Shown one piece after another: positions 22,686-36,800 of a stretch of DNA of 64,000 nucleotides. Origin of the DNA: Pseudomonas wuhanensis (GTDB taxonomy: Bacteria; Pseudomonadota; Gammaproteobacteria; Pseudomonadales; Pseudomonadaceae); the NCBI RefSeq assembly GCF_030687395.1, contig NZ_CP117430.1:1178001-1242000 (forward strand), given 5' to 3'. The position numbers and the translations under genes are program-made. The notes under the pieces were generated by a model. The model saw only the letters and a list, made by a program, of their open reading frames with translations. It searched no databases and was not told where the DNA came from. How positions within the stretch are numbered: the stretch's first letter is position 1; the number at the start of each line of letters is the position of its first letter.

Positions 22686-23899
22686 GCCTCCTGAATATCA
22701 TCAAGCCGTATCCGTCGCCGATCATCACCGGGCGCGGCATCGACCTCGATTTCCCGATGCTCGCCGGCTGCCTGGCGCTGCTGGGCCTTGGGCTGGTCAT
22801 GATTGCATCGGCATCGACCGAAGTGGCGGCGGTGCAGTCGGGCAGTGCCCTGTATTACATGATTCGCCACCTGATCTACGTGGTGCTGGGCCTTGGTGCC
22901 TGCATCGTCACCATGATGATTCCGATCGCTACCTGGCAACGCCTGGGCTGGCTGATGCTGATTGGTGCGTTCGGGTTGCTGGTGATGGTGATCATCCCCG
23001 GGATCGGCCGTGAAGTGAACGGTTCGATGCGCTGGATCGGCTTCAGTTTCTTCAACGTCCAGCCTTCCGAGATTGCCAAGGTATTCGTGGTGATCTACCT
23101 CGCCGGTTATCTGGTGCGTCGCCAGAAAGAAGTGCGTGAAAGCTGGATGGGCTTCTTCAAGCCGTTCATCGTTCTGCTGCCGATGGCGGGTCTGTTGCTG
23201 ATGGAACCGGACTTCGGTGCCACCGTCGTGATGATGGGGGCTGCTGCGGCGATGCTGTTCCTCGGCGGGGTCGGGCTGTTCCGTTTTTCCTTGATGGTTG
23301 TCCTGGCTGTCGGTGCGGTGGTGTTGTTGATTCAAATGCAGCCGTATCGAATGGCGCGACTGACCAACTTCGCGGACCCGTGGGCCGACCAGTTCGGTGC
23401 TGGCTATCAGTTGTCTCAAGCCTTGATCGCTTTCGGTCGCGGCGAATGGCTGGGCGTTGGCCTGGGCAACAGCGTGCAGAAACAGTTCTACCTGCCGGAA
23501 GCCCACACGGACTTCGTGTTCTCGGTCCTGGCCGAAGAACTGGGGGCCGTAGGTTCTTTGTGCACGGTGGCGCTGTTCGTCTTTGTCTGTATTCGGGGCA
23601 TGTACATCGGTTATTGGGCCGAGAAGGCCAAGCAATTTTTCGCCGCCTATATCGCGTACGGCCTGTCGTTCCTGTGGATTGGTCAGTTTCTGATCAACAT
23701 TGGCGTGAACGTCGGCCTGCTGCCAACCAAAGGTCTGACTTTGCCATTCCTCAGTTATGGCGGCAGTTCGTTGGTGATCTGCTGTGCCTGTCTTGGCTTG
23801 TTGCTACGCATCGAGTGGGAGAGTCGAACCCACTTGGGCAGCGAAGAGATGGAGTTCCATGAGAGCGACTTCGCCGAGGAGCCGACCCATGGGCGCTAA
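22682..23899 (+). CDS. ftsW: Septal peptidoglycan glycosyltransferase FtsW
   Basis: A 405-residue SEDS-family polymerase with about ten membrane spans. Family marks are the PSEIAKVFVVIYLAGYL helix, LLMEPDFGATVV, the WADQFGAGYQLSQALIAFGRGEWLGVGLGNS loop with its conserved acidic residue, and the C-terminal LPTKGLTLPFLSYGGSS. It polymerises lipid II at the septum with FtsI. The true ATG is at 22682, overlapping the murD stop; its end overlaps murG by 11 bases. Confidence 0.96.
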   Translation: MSLLNIIKPYPSPIITGRGIDLDFPMLAGCLALLGLGLVMIASASTEVAAVQSGSALYYMIRHLIYVVLGLGACIVTMMIPIATWQRLGWLMLIGAFGLLVMVIIPGIGREVNGSMRWIGFSFFNVQPSEIAKVFVVIYLAGYLVRRQKEVRESWMGFFKPFIVLLPMAGLLLMEPDFGATVVMMGAAAAMLFLGGVGLFRFSLMVVLAVGAVVLLIQMQPYRMARLTNFADPWADQFGAGYQLSQALIAFGRGEWLGVGLGNSVQKQFYLPEAHTDFVFSVLAEELGAVGSLCTVALFVFVCIRGMYIGYWAEKAKQFFAAYIAYGLSFLWIGQFLINIGVNVGLLPTKGLTLPFLSYGGSSLVICCACLGLLLRIEWESRTHLGSEEMEFHESDFAEEPTHGR

Positions 23900-24951
23900 C
23901 GTATTGATCATGGCCGGCGGCACCGGGGGGCACGTGTTCCCGGCACTGGCCTGCGCTCGAGAGTTCCAGGCCCGTGGTTACACCGTGCATTGGTTGGGCA
24001 CGCCGCGCGGGATCGAAAACGATCTGGTGCCGGCGGCGGGTATTGAATTGCATCGGATCCACGCCAGCGGTTTGCGCGGCAAGGGCAAATTGTCTCTGCT
24101 CAAGGCGCCGATCATGTTGCTCAAGTCGATCTGGCAGGCGCGGGCGATCATTCGCCAGCTGCGGCCGGTCTGCGTGGTCGGCTTCGGTGGTTTTGTGACC
24201 GGCCCCGGCGGCGTTGCAGCCAAATTGGCCGGCGTGCCGGTGATCGTTCATGAGCAGAACGCCGTGGCCGGTACCGCCAATCGGTTGCTGGTGCCGTTGG
24301 CCGCCCGAGTCTGTGAAGCGTTCCCCGACACCTTTACCCTGTCGAACAGCCGTCGCACCACCGGTAACCCGGTGCGCACCGAGCTGTTCCTCGAAACACC
24401 GCGACCTGCCCTGGCCGGTCGCAAGGCGCGTTTGCTGATCCTGGGCGGAAGCCTGGGCGCAGAGCCGTTGAACAAGTTGCTGCCTGAAGCCCTGTCGCAA
24501 GTCGCCCCCGACCTGCGCCCGGACGTGTTTCATCAGGCTGGCAAAAACCACGATGAAGTGACTGCAGAGCGCTATCGCGCGGCTGGCGTCGAGGCGCAAG
24601 TGCAGCCTTTCATCAAAGACATGGCCCAAGCCTATGGCTGGGCCGACCTGGTGGTGTGCCGCGCAGGCGCGCTGACCATCAGTGAACTGGCGGCTGCCGG
24701 TCTGCCCTCGATGCTGGTGCCTTTGCCCCACGCGATCGACGATCACCAGACCCGCAACGCCGATTATTTGGCCCGTGAAGGCGCTGCCTTCCTGATGCCG
24801 CAAAGAACGACTGGCGCAGCGGATCTTGCCGCTCGCCTGACAGAGGTCTTGATGCAACCGCAACGACTCAACGACATGGCCAGCGCGGCACGCCGCCTGG
24901 CCAAACCCGATGCCACTCGTAACGTGGTCGATACCTGCCTGGAGGTGGCCC

Positions 24952-24959
<8 letters not shown>
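23889..24959 (+). CDS. murG: Lipid I N-acetylglucosaminyltransferase MurG
   Basis: A 356-residue peripheral GT-B enzyme turning lipid I to lipid II. It has the two glycine-rich loops ([12 protein letters not shown] near residue 10; [14 protein letters not shown]) and the UDP-GlcNAc site [31 protein letters not shown]. The ATG at 23889 lies inside the ftsW end; a longer reading into ftsW was not used. It overlaps murC by eight bases. Confidence 0.97.
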
Positions 24960-27389
<2,430 letters not shown>

Positions 27390-27393
27390 GACC

Positions 27394-28260
27394 ATGCAAG
27401 GCGCACAGCTGAGACATCAGCCCTCCGCACCCGGCCGCAAGCCGGTGCCGCGGGGTGCCAGCCGAATGGTGGCCAAAGAGCCGATGTCCGCGCGCCTGCC
27501 GAAAGCCAACTTTGGTTTTCTGAAAAGCCTGTTCTGGCCCGTGCTGTTGGTTGCACTGGGGTTCGGCACTTATGAAGGCGCACAGCGTTTGCTGCCGTAC
27601 GCCGACCGGCCGATCACCAAGATCGCGGTGCAGGGCGACTTGAGTTACATCAGCCAGCAAGCGGTGCAGCAGCGGATCGCCCCCTACGTGGCGTCGAGCT
27701 TCTTCACCATCGACCTGGCGGGTATGCGCACCGAGCTTGAACAGATGCCATGGATTGCCCACGCCGAAGTGCGCAGGGTATGGCCGGATCAAGTAGTGAT
27801 TCGCCTGGAAGAACAGCTGCCGGTGGCCCGTTGGGGCGATGAGTCGCTGTTGAACAATCAGGGGCAGGCGTTCACCCCGCGTGAGCTGGCGAACTACGAA
27901 CATTTGCCACAGCTGTTCGGCCCGCAGCGGGCCCAGCAGCAAGTGATGCAGCAATACCAGGTGCTGAGCCAGATGCTCAGGCCATTGGGTTTCTCGATTG
28001 CACGCCTGGAGTTGCGTGAACGAGGCAGTTGGTTCCTGACCACCGGCGCCGGCAGCGCGGGCCCTGGAATCGAACTGCTGCTGGGACGCGGCAAGCTGGT
28101 GGAACGGATGCGCCGCTTCATTGCCATCTATGACAAGACGCTCAAAGAACAGATTACGAACATTGCGCGCATCGATCTGCGCTACGCCAACGGCCTCGCT
28201 GTTGGCTGGCGGGAACCTGTAGCGCCCACGACAGCCCAACCCGCTGTCGCGAAGAATTAA
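27394..28260 (+). CDS. ftsQ: Cell division protein FtsQ
   Basis: A 288-residue bitopic protein. A basic, proline-rich cytoplasmic tail (~50 residues) precedes one membrane span ([17 protein letters not shown]). The POTRA domain follows ([26 protein letters not shown]) and then the beta domain (GVRVVWPD-like [25 protein letters not shown]). It scaffolds FtsB and FtsL. The ATG is at 27394, after the ddlB stop. Confidence 0.95.
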   Translation: MQGAQLRHQPSAPGRKPVPRGASRMVAKEPMSARLPKANFGFLKSLFWPVLLVALGFGTYEGAQRLLPYADRPITKIAVQGDLSYISQQAVQQRIAPYVASSFFTIDLAGMRTELEQMPWIAHAEVRRVWPDQVVIRLEEQLPVARWGDESLLNNQGQAFTPRELANYEHLPQLFGPQRAQQQVMQQYQVLSQMLRPLGFSIARLELRERGSWFLTTGAGSAGPGIELLLGRGKLVERMRRFIAIYDKTLKEQITNIARIDLRYANGLAVGWREPVAPTTAQPAVAKN

Positions 28261-28274
28261 GAAGAGGCAGGACC

Positions 28275-29534
28275 ATGGCAAACGTGCAAAGCGGCAAAAT
28301 GATCGTCGGTCTCGATATCGGCACCTCCAAGGTGGTGGCGCTGGTAGGCGAGGTCTCGGACGACGGCACGCTCGAAATCGTCGGGATCGGTACTCACCCG
28401 TCCCGCGGCCTGAAAAAAGGCGTAGTGGTGAACATCGAGTCCACCGTCCAGTCGATCCAGCGCGCTATTGAAGAAGCGCAGCTGATGGCCGGTTGCCGGA
28501 TCCATTCGGCGTTTGTCGGCGTGGCCGGCAATCACATCCGCAGCCTGAACTCCCACGGCATCGTGGCGATTCGTGATCGCGAAGTCAGTTCCGCCGACCT
28601 TGAGCGCGTTCTCGACGCTGCCCAGGCCGTGGCGATCCCGGCTGACCAGCGCGTGCTGCACACCCTGCCGCAGGATTACGTGATCGATAACCAGGAAGGC
28701 GTTCGCGAGCCGCTGGGTATGTCCGGCGTGCGTCTGGAAGCCAAGGTTCACGTGGTCACCTGCGCCGTCAACGCCGCACAGAACATTGAAAAATGCGTGC
28801 GCCGCTGCGGTCTGGAAATCGACGACATCATTCTCGAGCAGTTGGCCTCGGCCTACTCGGTCCTGACCGACGACGAGAAAGAGCTGGGCGTGTGCCTGGT
28901 GGACATCGGCGGCGGCACCACCGACATCGCGATCTTCACCGAAGGCGCGATCCGTCACACCGCAGTGATCCCGATTGCGGGCGATCAGGTGACCAACGAC
29001 ATCGCCATGGCGCTGCGCACCCCGACCCAGTACGCCGAAGAAATCAAGATTCGCTACGCCTGCGCCCTGGCCAAACTGGCCGGTGCCGGTGAAACCATCA
29101 AGGTGCCGAGCGTCGGCGACCGTCCACCGCGCGAACTGTCCCGCCAGGCCCTGGCCGAAGTGGTCGAGCCGCGTTACGACGAGCTGTTCACGCTGATCCA
29201 GGCCGAACTGCGTCGCAGTGGCTACGAAGACCTGATTCCGGCCGGCATCGTGCTGACTGGCGGTACCTCGAAGATGGAAGGCGCGGTGGAACTGGCCGAA
29301 GAGATCTTCCACATGCCGGTTCGCCTGGGCGTGCCCCATGGCGTCAAGGGCCTGGACGACGTAGTCCGCAACCCGATTTATTCCACCGGCGTTGGCCTGT
29401 TGATGTACGGCCTGCAGAAACAGTCCGACGGGATTTCGTTCTCGGGCATCGGCAGCCGCGACAGCTACAGCAACGACGAACCGAAAGCCGCTCTGCTCGA
29501 TCGCATCAAGAGCTGGGTGCAAGGCAATTTTTAA
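28275..29534 (+). CDS. ftsA: Cell division protein FtsA
   Basis: A 419-residue actin-like membrane tether of FtsZ. Phosphate loops are IVGLDIGTSKVVALVGE and LVDIGGGTTDIAIF, and the adenosine motif is IVLTGGTSKMEGA. The C-terminal amphipathic helix LLDRIKSWVQGNF is the membrane-targeting sequence. It sits 14 bases after ftsQ. Confidence 0.97.
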   Translation: MANVQSGKMIVGLDIGTSKVVALVGEVSDDGTLEIVGIGTHPSRGLKKGVVVNIESTVQSIQRAIEEAQLMAGCRIHSAFVGVAGNHIRSLNSHGIVAIRDREVSSADLERVLDAAQAVAIPADQRVLHTLPQDYVIDNQEGVREPLGMSGVRLEAKVHVVTCAVNAAQNIEKCVRRCGLEIDDIILEQLASAYSVLTDDEKELGVCLVDIGGGTTDIAIFTEGAIRHTAVIPIAGDQVTNDIAMALRTPTQYAEEIKIRYACALAKLAGAGETIKVPSVGDRPPRELSRQALAEVVEPRYDELFTLIQAELRRSGYEDLIPAGIVLTGGTSKMEGAVELAEEIFHMPVRLGVPHGVKGLDDVVRNPIYSTGVGLLMYGLQKQSDGISFSGIGSRDSYSNDEPKAALLDRIKSWVQGNF

Positions 29535-29601
29535 AGCTTTACCGCAACACCGCTTCAAACAGCAGTAGGCGAAAAAACTAGAGAATGTAAGGAGAGGGAA
29601 A

Positions 29602-30795
29602 ATGTTCGAACTCGTAGACAACATCCCCGCAAGCCCGGTAATTAAAGTTATCGGTGTTGGCGGTGGCGGCGGCAACGCTGTCAATCACATGGTCAAGAGC
29701 AACATTGAAGGCGTTGAATTCATCTGCGCCAACACTGATGCCCAAGCGCTGAAAAGCATCGGCGCGCGGACCATCCTGCAACTGGGCACCGGCGTGACCA
29801 AAGGCCTGGGCGCTGGCGCCAACCCTGAAGTAGGTCGTCAGGCCGCTCTCGAAGACCGTGAGCGCATTGCCGAAGTCCTGCAGGGCACCAATATGGTGTT
29901 CATCACCACCGGCATGGGCGGTGGTACCGGTACCGGTGCTGCGCCAATCATTGCTGAAGTGGCCAAGGAAATGGGGATCCTCACCGTTGCGGTGGTGACC
30001 CGTCCGTTCCCGTTCGAAGGTCGCAAGCGTATGCAGATCGCCGACGAAGGTATTCGTCTGCTGTCTGAAAGCGTCGACTCGTTGATCACCATTCCCAACG
30101 AGAAGCTGCTGACCATCCTCGGTAAAGACGCAAGCCTGCTGTCGGCTTTCGCCAAGGCCGACGATGTACTGGCCGGTGCCGTTCGCGGTATCTCCGACAT
30201 CATCAAGCGTCCGGGCATGATCAACGTCGACTTTGCCGACGTGCGTACCGTGATGAGTGAAATGGGCATGGCGATGATGGGCACTGGCTGCGCCAGCGGT
30301 CCGAACCGTGCACGCGAGGCCACCGAAGCGGCCATTCGCAACCCGCTGCTCGAAGACGTGAACCTGCAAGGTGCACGCGGCATCCTGGTGAACATCACCG
30401 CCGGTCCTGACCTGTCCCTGGGTGAGTACTCCGACGTGGGTAGCATCATCGAAGCCTTCGCTTCCGAGCACGCAATGGTCAAGGTCGGTACCGTTATCGA
30501 TCCGGACATGCGCGACGAGCTGCACGTGACTGTTGTTGCTACCGGTTTGGGCGCTAAAATCGAGAAGCCTGTGAAGGTCATCGACAATACCGTCCACACG
30601 TCGATGGCTTCCCAGCCACAACAACAAGCCCCTGTTCGTCAGGAACAGCCTGCGGTGAACTACCGTGACCTGGACCGTCCGACCGTCATGCGCAATCAGG
30701 CTCAGGCCGGTGCTGCGACTGCCGCGAAGATGAACCCGCAAGATGATCTGGACTACCTGGACATCCCGGCTTTCCTGCGTCGTCAGGCCGATTGA
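29602..30795 (+). CDS. ftsZ: Cell division GTPase FtsZ
   Basis: A 397-residue tubulin homologue forming the Z ring. The tubulin signature GGGTGTGAAPIIAEVAKE is intact, the T7 loop shows NVDFADVRTVM, and a variable glutamine-rich linker (~residues 320-380) leads to the conserved tail peptide DYLDIPAFLRRQAD that binds FtsA and ZipA. A 67-base gap and AAGGAGAGGG precede the start, the longest gap in the cluster so far, so an extra ftsZ promoter inside ftsA or the gap is likely but was not identified. Confidence 0.98.
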   Translation: MFELVDNIPASPVIKVIGVGGGGGNAVNHMVKSNIEGVEFICANTDAQALKSIGARTILQLGTGVTKGLGAGANPEVGRQAALEDRERIAEVLQGTNMVFITTGMGGGTGTGAAPIIAEVAKEMGILTVAVVTRPFPFEGRKRMQIADEGIRLLSESVDSLITIPNEKLLTILGKDASLLSAFAKADDVLAGAVRGISDIIKRPGMINVDFADVRTVMSEMGMAMMGTGCASGPNRAREATEAAIRNPLLEDVNLQGARGILVNITAGPDLSLGEYSDVGSIIEAFASEHAMVKVGTVIDPDMRDELHVTVVATGLGAKIEKPVKVIDNTVHTSMASQPQQQAPVRQEQPAVNYRDLDRPTVMRNQAQAGAATAAKMNPQDDLDYLDIPAFLRRQAD

Positions 30796-30849
30796 TGAAA
30801 TGTATCAGGGGTATTAGGGTGATTGGTGTTCAGCAAAGGTCTGGTCTGC

Positions 30850-30855
30850 TATCAT
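30850..30855 (+). promoter_or_regulatory. Possible lpxC promoter -10
   Basis: TATCAT at 30850 with a weak -35-like TGTTCA 17 bases before it, in the 112-base ftsZ-lpxC gap. lpxC usually has its own promoter at this place; the sequence match is modest. Confidence 0.3.
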
Positions 30856-30871
30856 CGCCAGCCTTTGTTGA

Positions 30872-31819
<948 letters not shown>

Positions 31820-31841
31820 GCAAAAAACCTCTCTAGTTTTT

Positions 31842-31869
31842 AAAGGCTACCTTCGGGTGGCCTTTTTTT
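31842..31869 (+). terminator. Rho-independent terminator after lpxC
   Basis: AAAGGCTACC and GGTGGCCTTT pair around a TTCG loop and are followed by further T residues, 22 bases after the stop. Confidence 0.9.
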
Positions 31870-31902
31870 ATGACTGCGGGAAAGTACTGGGGTGCCTGTT
31901 CT

Positions 31903-32004
31903 GGCCCCATCGCGGGCAAGCCCGGCTCCCACAGGTTGTGCGGTTGACGCGGAGTCGGGTACGACGCATGACCTGTGGGAGCCGGGCTTGCCCGCGATGG
32001 GGCC
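31903..32004. repeat. REP/BIME inverted pair
   Basis: Arms of 34 bases beginning GGCCCCATCGCGGGCAAGCC and ending with its reverse complement are separated by a 34-base spacer, between the convergent ends of lpxC and the diguanylate cyclase gene. Confidence 0.9.
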
Positions 32005-32026
32005 GGCCGTCACAACGGAAATTTCA

Positions 32027-33520
32027 CTACGTAGCGACCACCCGATTCCGCCCGTTTTCCTTGGCCTGATACAGCGCCTTGTCCGCCGCAAACAGCAACT
32101 GCTCCAGGCTGATATCGGACGCCGTCGTCCATGTGCTGATACCGATACTGACAGTAATCGGCGACGCATCACCCCCCACCAACGGCAACTGCTCCACCGC
32201 TGTACGGACGTTGTTGGCAATCTGTTGCGCGCCGGCGCTGTCGGTTTCAGCCAGGATCACCGAAAACTCCTCGCCACCGTAACGGGCGACCAGGTCCGCT
32301 GGCCGTCGAACATGGGTACTGATTACCTTGGCCACCAAGCGCAAGGCATCATCGCCACCCTGATGGCCATGGCGATCGTTGAACGCCTTGAAGTGATCGA
32401 TATCGATCATCAGTAGCGACAACGGCTGAGCGGAACGTTGGGCACGAAACCATTCATGATGTAGCGCCTGATCCAGGCTTCGGCGGTTGGCCAAGCCGGT
32501 CAAGGGGTCGGTGGCGGCCAGTTGTGACAGTTCCTGCTCTGCACTGTGGCGCCGACGCAGTTCCCGGCAAAGCAACCCGGTCAGCCACAGCAGACTTGCG
32601 CACAGGGCAATGGTTGCCGAGCTGACCACCACCGCAGTACGTTTCCAGGCCGCAAAGACCTCATCACTGGACAGCGCAACAATGACGATCAACGGCAGGT
32701 TTCCGACCTTGGAGAACGTGTACAGGCGCTTATCCTTGTGGCGGCTGGACAGGCCGGTGAAGCTGCCGTTGCCTTCCTTGACGATGCGTTGGAAATTGGG
32801 GCGGCTACTGAAATCCTTGCCGATCAGCTCTTCGGCCAAGCGGGGTTGCTGGGCTAGCAGAATCCCGTCTTTGCTGATCAGATTGACCGTACTGTCGCGA
32901 CCGATGCTCAAACTGTTGAACAACTGATCGAAGTAACTCAAACGCATGGCGGCTTCGGCCACGCCCAGGAACTCATCCTGGGGGCCGTTCACCCGGCGGC
33001 TGAAACTGATACGCCAATCCTGTTCCGGCGACCTGCCTCTGAAGGGGGGGCTGATGAACATGCCCGGGTCCGGGTTGTTGACGTGAGACTGGAAGTATTC
33101 GCGGTCGGCGAAGTTGCCCTGCCTGGGCTCCACCGAGGCCGAGTCGGCGATCACGTCGCCCTTGTTGTCGAGCAACAAAATATTGCCTTTATACGGCGCG
33201 GCAGTGGCGCGATCGAAATAGGCCAGATGGCGAATGGCTGGAGAAACGCTCTTGAGGTCTTCACGCTGGGAGGCAGCGATCAAACCCAGCAGGGACACAT
33301 CATAAAGTTCGACATTGCGCAGTACGTCGGCGTCGATCAATTGCACGATATTGTTGGCGGCACGAGCGGCGGACAATTCGGCATTGGCGCGTTCACGGAT
33401 CAGCAGGAATGCGACGATGCTCAGTATCGCAATCACCAACAACACACTACTGAGAACCAAAAGCCGCTCCGACCGTGTCGAACGGATCGGATCACGGGAT
33501 TTCGCACTGTTCACACTCAT
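32027..33520 (-). CDS. Membrane diguanylate cyclase with periplasmic sensor domain
   Basis: A 497-residue protein. An N-terminal membrane span (~20-42) leads to a periplasmic double-Cache/PDC-like region (~45-285, including LLDNKGDVIADSASV and GVAEAAMRLSYFDQLFNSL), a second span (~295-315), and a GGDEF domain. The GGDEF site is GGEEF, which is catalytically competent, with DIDHFKAFNDRHGHQGGDDALR upstream. RPAD five residues before GGEEF is an intact RxxD inhibitory site, so it likely makes cyclic-di-GMP under product feedback. The ligand is unknown. Confidence 0.9.
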   Translation of the reverse strand: MSVNSAKSRDPIRSTRSERLLVLSSVLLVIAILSIVAFLLIRERANAELSAARAANNIVQLIDADVLRNVELYDVSLLGLIAASQREDLKSVSPAIRHLAYFDRATAAPYKGNILLLDNKGDVIADSASVEPRQGNFADREYFQSHVNNPDPGMFISPPFRGRSPEQDWRISFSRRVNGPQDEFLGVAEAAMRLSYFDQLFNSLSIGRDSTVNLISKDGILLAQQPRLAEELIGKDFSSRPNFQRIVKEGNGSFTGLSSRHKDKRLYTFSKVGNLPLIVIVALSSDEVFAAWKRTAVVVSSATIALCASLLWLTGLLCRELRRRHSAEQELSQLAATDPLTGLANRRSLDQALHHEWFRAQRSAQPLSLLMIDIDHFKAFNDRHGHQGGDDALRLVAKVISTHVRRPADLVARYGGEEFSVILAETDSAGAQQIANNVRTAVEQLPLVGGDASPITVSIGISTWTTASDISLEQLLFAADKALYQAKENGRNRVVAT

Positions 33521-33614
33521 GGTTCTGACTTCTGCAAATAAGGCATTATGAAAGTGCTTTTACAAGAATCGGGCAGAGTCCCAGAAACCGTCGCGCCTAT
33601 ATAAATCCCGGACA

Positions 33615-33648
33615 AAGAAAAGGCCAGCAAAACATGCTGGCCTTTTGC
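33615..33648 (-). terminator. Terminator-like hairpin after the RND/response-regulator unit
   Basis: AAAAGGCCAGCA and TGCTGGCCTTTT form a perfect 12-base stem around AAACA. It lies downstream of the minus-strand efflux genes and upstream of the cyclase gene, and has T runs on both strands. Confidence 0.8.
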
Positions 33649-33840
33649 TAATTGAAGCTTAGAAGACATTCAGAGGGTAGTCGACAATTACCCGGAAACG
33701 GTTTGCCGAGGTAATCGTCAGCGCCAGGTGCAGGCCTTCGACACCATCGCGGGCCACGTCCACGGTGTAGCCCTGTTCCGTCAAACCACGGTGCAGATAG
33801 TCCGCGTTTTTTCCTCGTCTTCGATAATCAGAACGCGCAT
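33648..33840 (-). pseudogene. Broken response-regulator gene (CopR/CzcR-like receiver)
   Basis: Read on the minus strand from the ATG at 33840, the sequence gives MRVLIIEDEEKT and then, after one lost base, DYLHRGLTEQGYTVDVARDGVEGLHLAL in the next frame. It then jumps, with a third frame, to ADDYLGKPF, which is the conserved end of a receiver domain. The phosphorylated-aspartate region (roughly 55 codons) and the whole DNA-binding domain are missing. The start lies nine bases after the efflux permease stop with a GAGGCGGGG element, so it was once the third gene of that operon. Decayed beyond function. The family call rests on the remnant's similarity to heavy-metal-type OmpR regulators as remembered. 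Confidence 0.8.
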
Positions 33841-33849
33841 GACCCCGCC

Positions 33850-36800
33850 TCAGTCTGTGGTCGCCAGCACCGGCTGCTGTGCTGGTGTGGGTCTATGGAA
33901 AAGCCGCTCGAGCCACAAGTATATGACCGGCGTGGTGAACAGCGTCAGCGCCTGGCTCACCAGCAAACCGCCGACCACCGCGATGCCCAATGGCTGGCGC
34001 AGTTCGGCGCCGGTGCCGTAGCCGAGCATCAACGGCAGGGCGCCGAGCAGGGCCGCGAGGGTGGTCATGATGATCGGCCGGAACCGCGTCATACACGCCT
34101 CATAGATCGCCTCTTCCGGCGGCAGGCCACGTTTGCGCTGGGCATCCAGCGCGAAGTCGATCATCAGAATGCCGTTCTTCTTGACGATACCGATCAGCAG
34201 CACCAGCCCGATCAGCGCCATGATCGAAAAGTCCTGGCCGCAGATCCACAGCATGATCACCGCCCCGAGCCCCGCCGAAGGCAGGGTCGAGATGATCGTC
34301 AGCGGGTGCACGAAGCTTTCGTACAGCACGCCAAGAATGATGTACACCGCCACCAGCGCCGCCAGAATCAGCCACGGCTGGCTGGCCAGCGAACTCTGGA
34401 ATGCCTGGGCCGCGCCCTGGAAATTACCGCTGATGGCCGCCGGCATGCCGATGTCGGTCTTGGCCTGATTAAGCATGATCACCGCATCGCCCAACGCGAC
34501 ACCGGGTGCCAGGTTGAACGACAGGTTGGCCGCCGGGAACATCCCGTCGTGAGCGATGGACAACGGGCCGATGGTCGGCGCATCGAATTTCGCCAGGGCC
34601 GACAGCGGCACCATTTCCCCGCTCAACGGCGAACGCAGGTAGAAATAGTTGAGGCTTTCGGCCTTGCCGCGCTGTTTGGTGTCCAGTTCCAGAATCACGT
34701 TGTACTGGTTGGTCTGGGTCTGGAACTCGTTGATCTGCCGCTGGCCGAAGGCGTCATACAGCGCTTCGTCGACATCGCTGGCGGTCAGGCCGAAGCGCGC
34801 CGCCGCGCTGCGGTCGATGCTGATGTGGGTGATGCTGCCGCCCAGTTGCAGGTCGTTGGAAATGTCGCGGAACGCCGGGTTGCTGCGCAGTTTTTCCGTC
34901 AGGTGCTGGGTCCAGGTGCTCAGGAGGGCACCGTCGTTGCTCTTGAGTACGTATTGGTACTGGGCGCGGCTCGGACCGGAGCTGAGGTTGATGTCTTGCC
35001 CGGCGCGCAGATACAGCACGATGCCCGGGATTTTCATCAATTGCGGGCGAATCCGGTCGATGAACTGGCTGGCAGACACATCACGGTCACCACGTTTTTT
35101 CAGCGAAATCCAGAAGCGTCCGTTGGCGATGGTCTGGTTGCTGCCCGCAACGCCGACCGAGTGGGAGAACGTCTCGACGGCGGGGTCGGCGGCGACGATT
35201 TCGGCCATCGCCAGGTGTTTTTTCACCATGTCGCCGTAGGAAATGTCCGCCGCTGCTTCGGTCGTGCCGAGGACGAAACCGGTGTCTTGTATCGGGAAGA
35301 AACCCTTCGGAATGAAAATGTACCCGGCAATGGCCAGACCGAGGGACAGGCCGAACACACCGATCGTCAGTTTCTGATGGGCGAGGGCGCGGCGCAGGCC
35401 TTTCTCATACAACGCCAGCAAGCGTTCGCCAAAACCCGATTGGCTGTGTTCCGGCGCACGCATGAACAGCGCGGCCAACGTCGGTGCCAGGGTCAGGGAC
35501 ACCACCACCGAAATCATGATGGTCGAAGTGGCGGTCAGGGCGAATTCCTTGAACAGCCGCCCGACCACGCCGCCCATGAACAGCAGCGGAATGAACGCCG
35601 CCACCAGTGAGAAACTGATGGAGACCACGGTAAAACCGATCTCGCCGGCACCCTTGATCGCCGCCTCGCGCCTGCCGTCACCGGCCTCCAGGTGACGGTG
35701 AATGTTTTCCACCACCACAATCGCATCGTCGACCACAAACCCGACGGACACCACGATCGCTACCAGCGTCAGGTTATTCAGGCTGAAGCCCATGATGTAC
35801 ATCAGGGCAAAACTGGCGATCAGCGACACACCGAGCACCGCCGCCACGATCAGGGTCGACGACAACTGCCGCAGGAACAGCGCCATTACCGCCACCACGA
35901 GCAGGATCGCGATCAGCAGGGTGACTTCCACTTCATGCAATGAAGCGCGGATGGTCTGCGTGCGGTCGATCAACACCTTGACCTGCACCGAGGCCGGCAG
36001 CATGGCCTCCAGCGACGGCAGGGCCGCTTGAATACGGTCGACCGTTTCGACGATGTTGGCCCCCGGTTGCCGGAAAATCACCAGGTTCACCCCCGGCTGA
36101 CCATCAGCCCAGGCCTGGATGTAGGCATCTTCCGAACCATTGACAACTTTGGCCACGTCCTTGAGATGAACCGGTGCGCCGTCCTTGTAGGAAACAATCA
36201 ACTGACCGTATTCCTCGGGGTGGAACAATTGGTCGTTGGTGGACAAGGTCGAAATGCTCGACTCGCCATATAACGCACCCTTGGCCAGGTTGAGGCTGGT
36301 CTGCTGGATCGCCAGGCGAATGTCGGCCAGGGTCAGGCCAATGGCGGCGAGTTTGTCCGCCGAGGCCTGCACGCGGATCGCCGGACGTTGCTGACCGGTG
36401 ATGTTGATATTGCCTACGCCATCGATCTGGCTGATCTGACGGGCGAGTAGCGTTTCTACCAGGTCACTGACTTCGGTGCCGGGCATTTGCGGCGAGTTGA
36501 TGCTGAGGATCAGCACCGGGCTGTCGGCCGGGTTGACCTTCCTCCAGTTCGGCAGGTTCGGCATGTCTTTGGGCAGTTTGCCGGCGGCGGTGTTGATCGC
36601 GGCCTGGACTTCCTGCGCGGCGGTATCGATGCTTTTGTCGAGGGTGAATTGCAGGGTCAGGATGGTCGAGCCCAGGGCGCTGCTCGAGGTCATCTGGGTC
36701 ATCCCGGGAATGGCGCTGAATTGCACTTCAAGCGGCGTGGCCACCGACGAGGCCATGGTCTCCGGGTTGGCGCCGGGCAGTTGCGCAGCCACCTGGATGG

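Noticed and set aside
33617..33646. Hairpin as operator of the diguanylate cyclase gene
   Set aside because: A 12-base stem followed by T runs is better explained as a terminator for the efflux operon.
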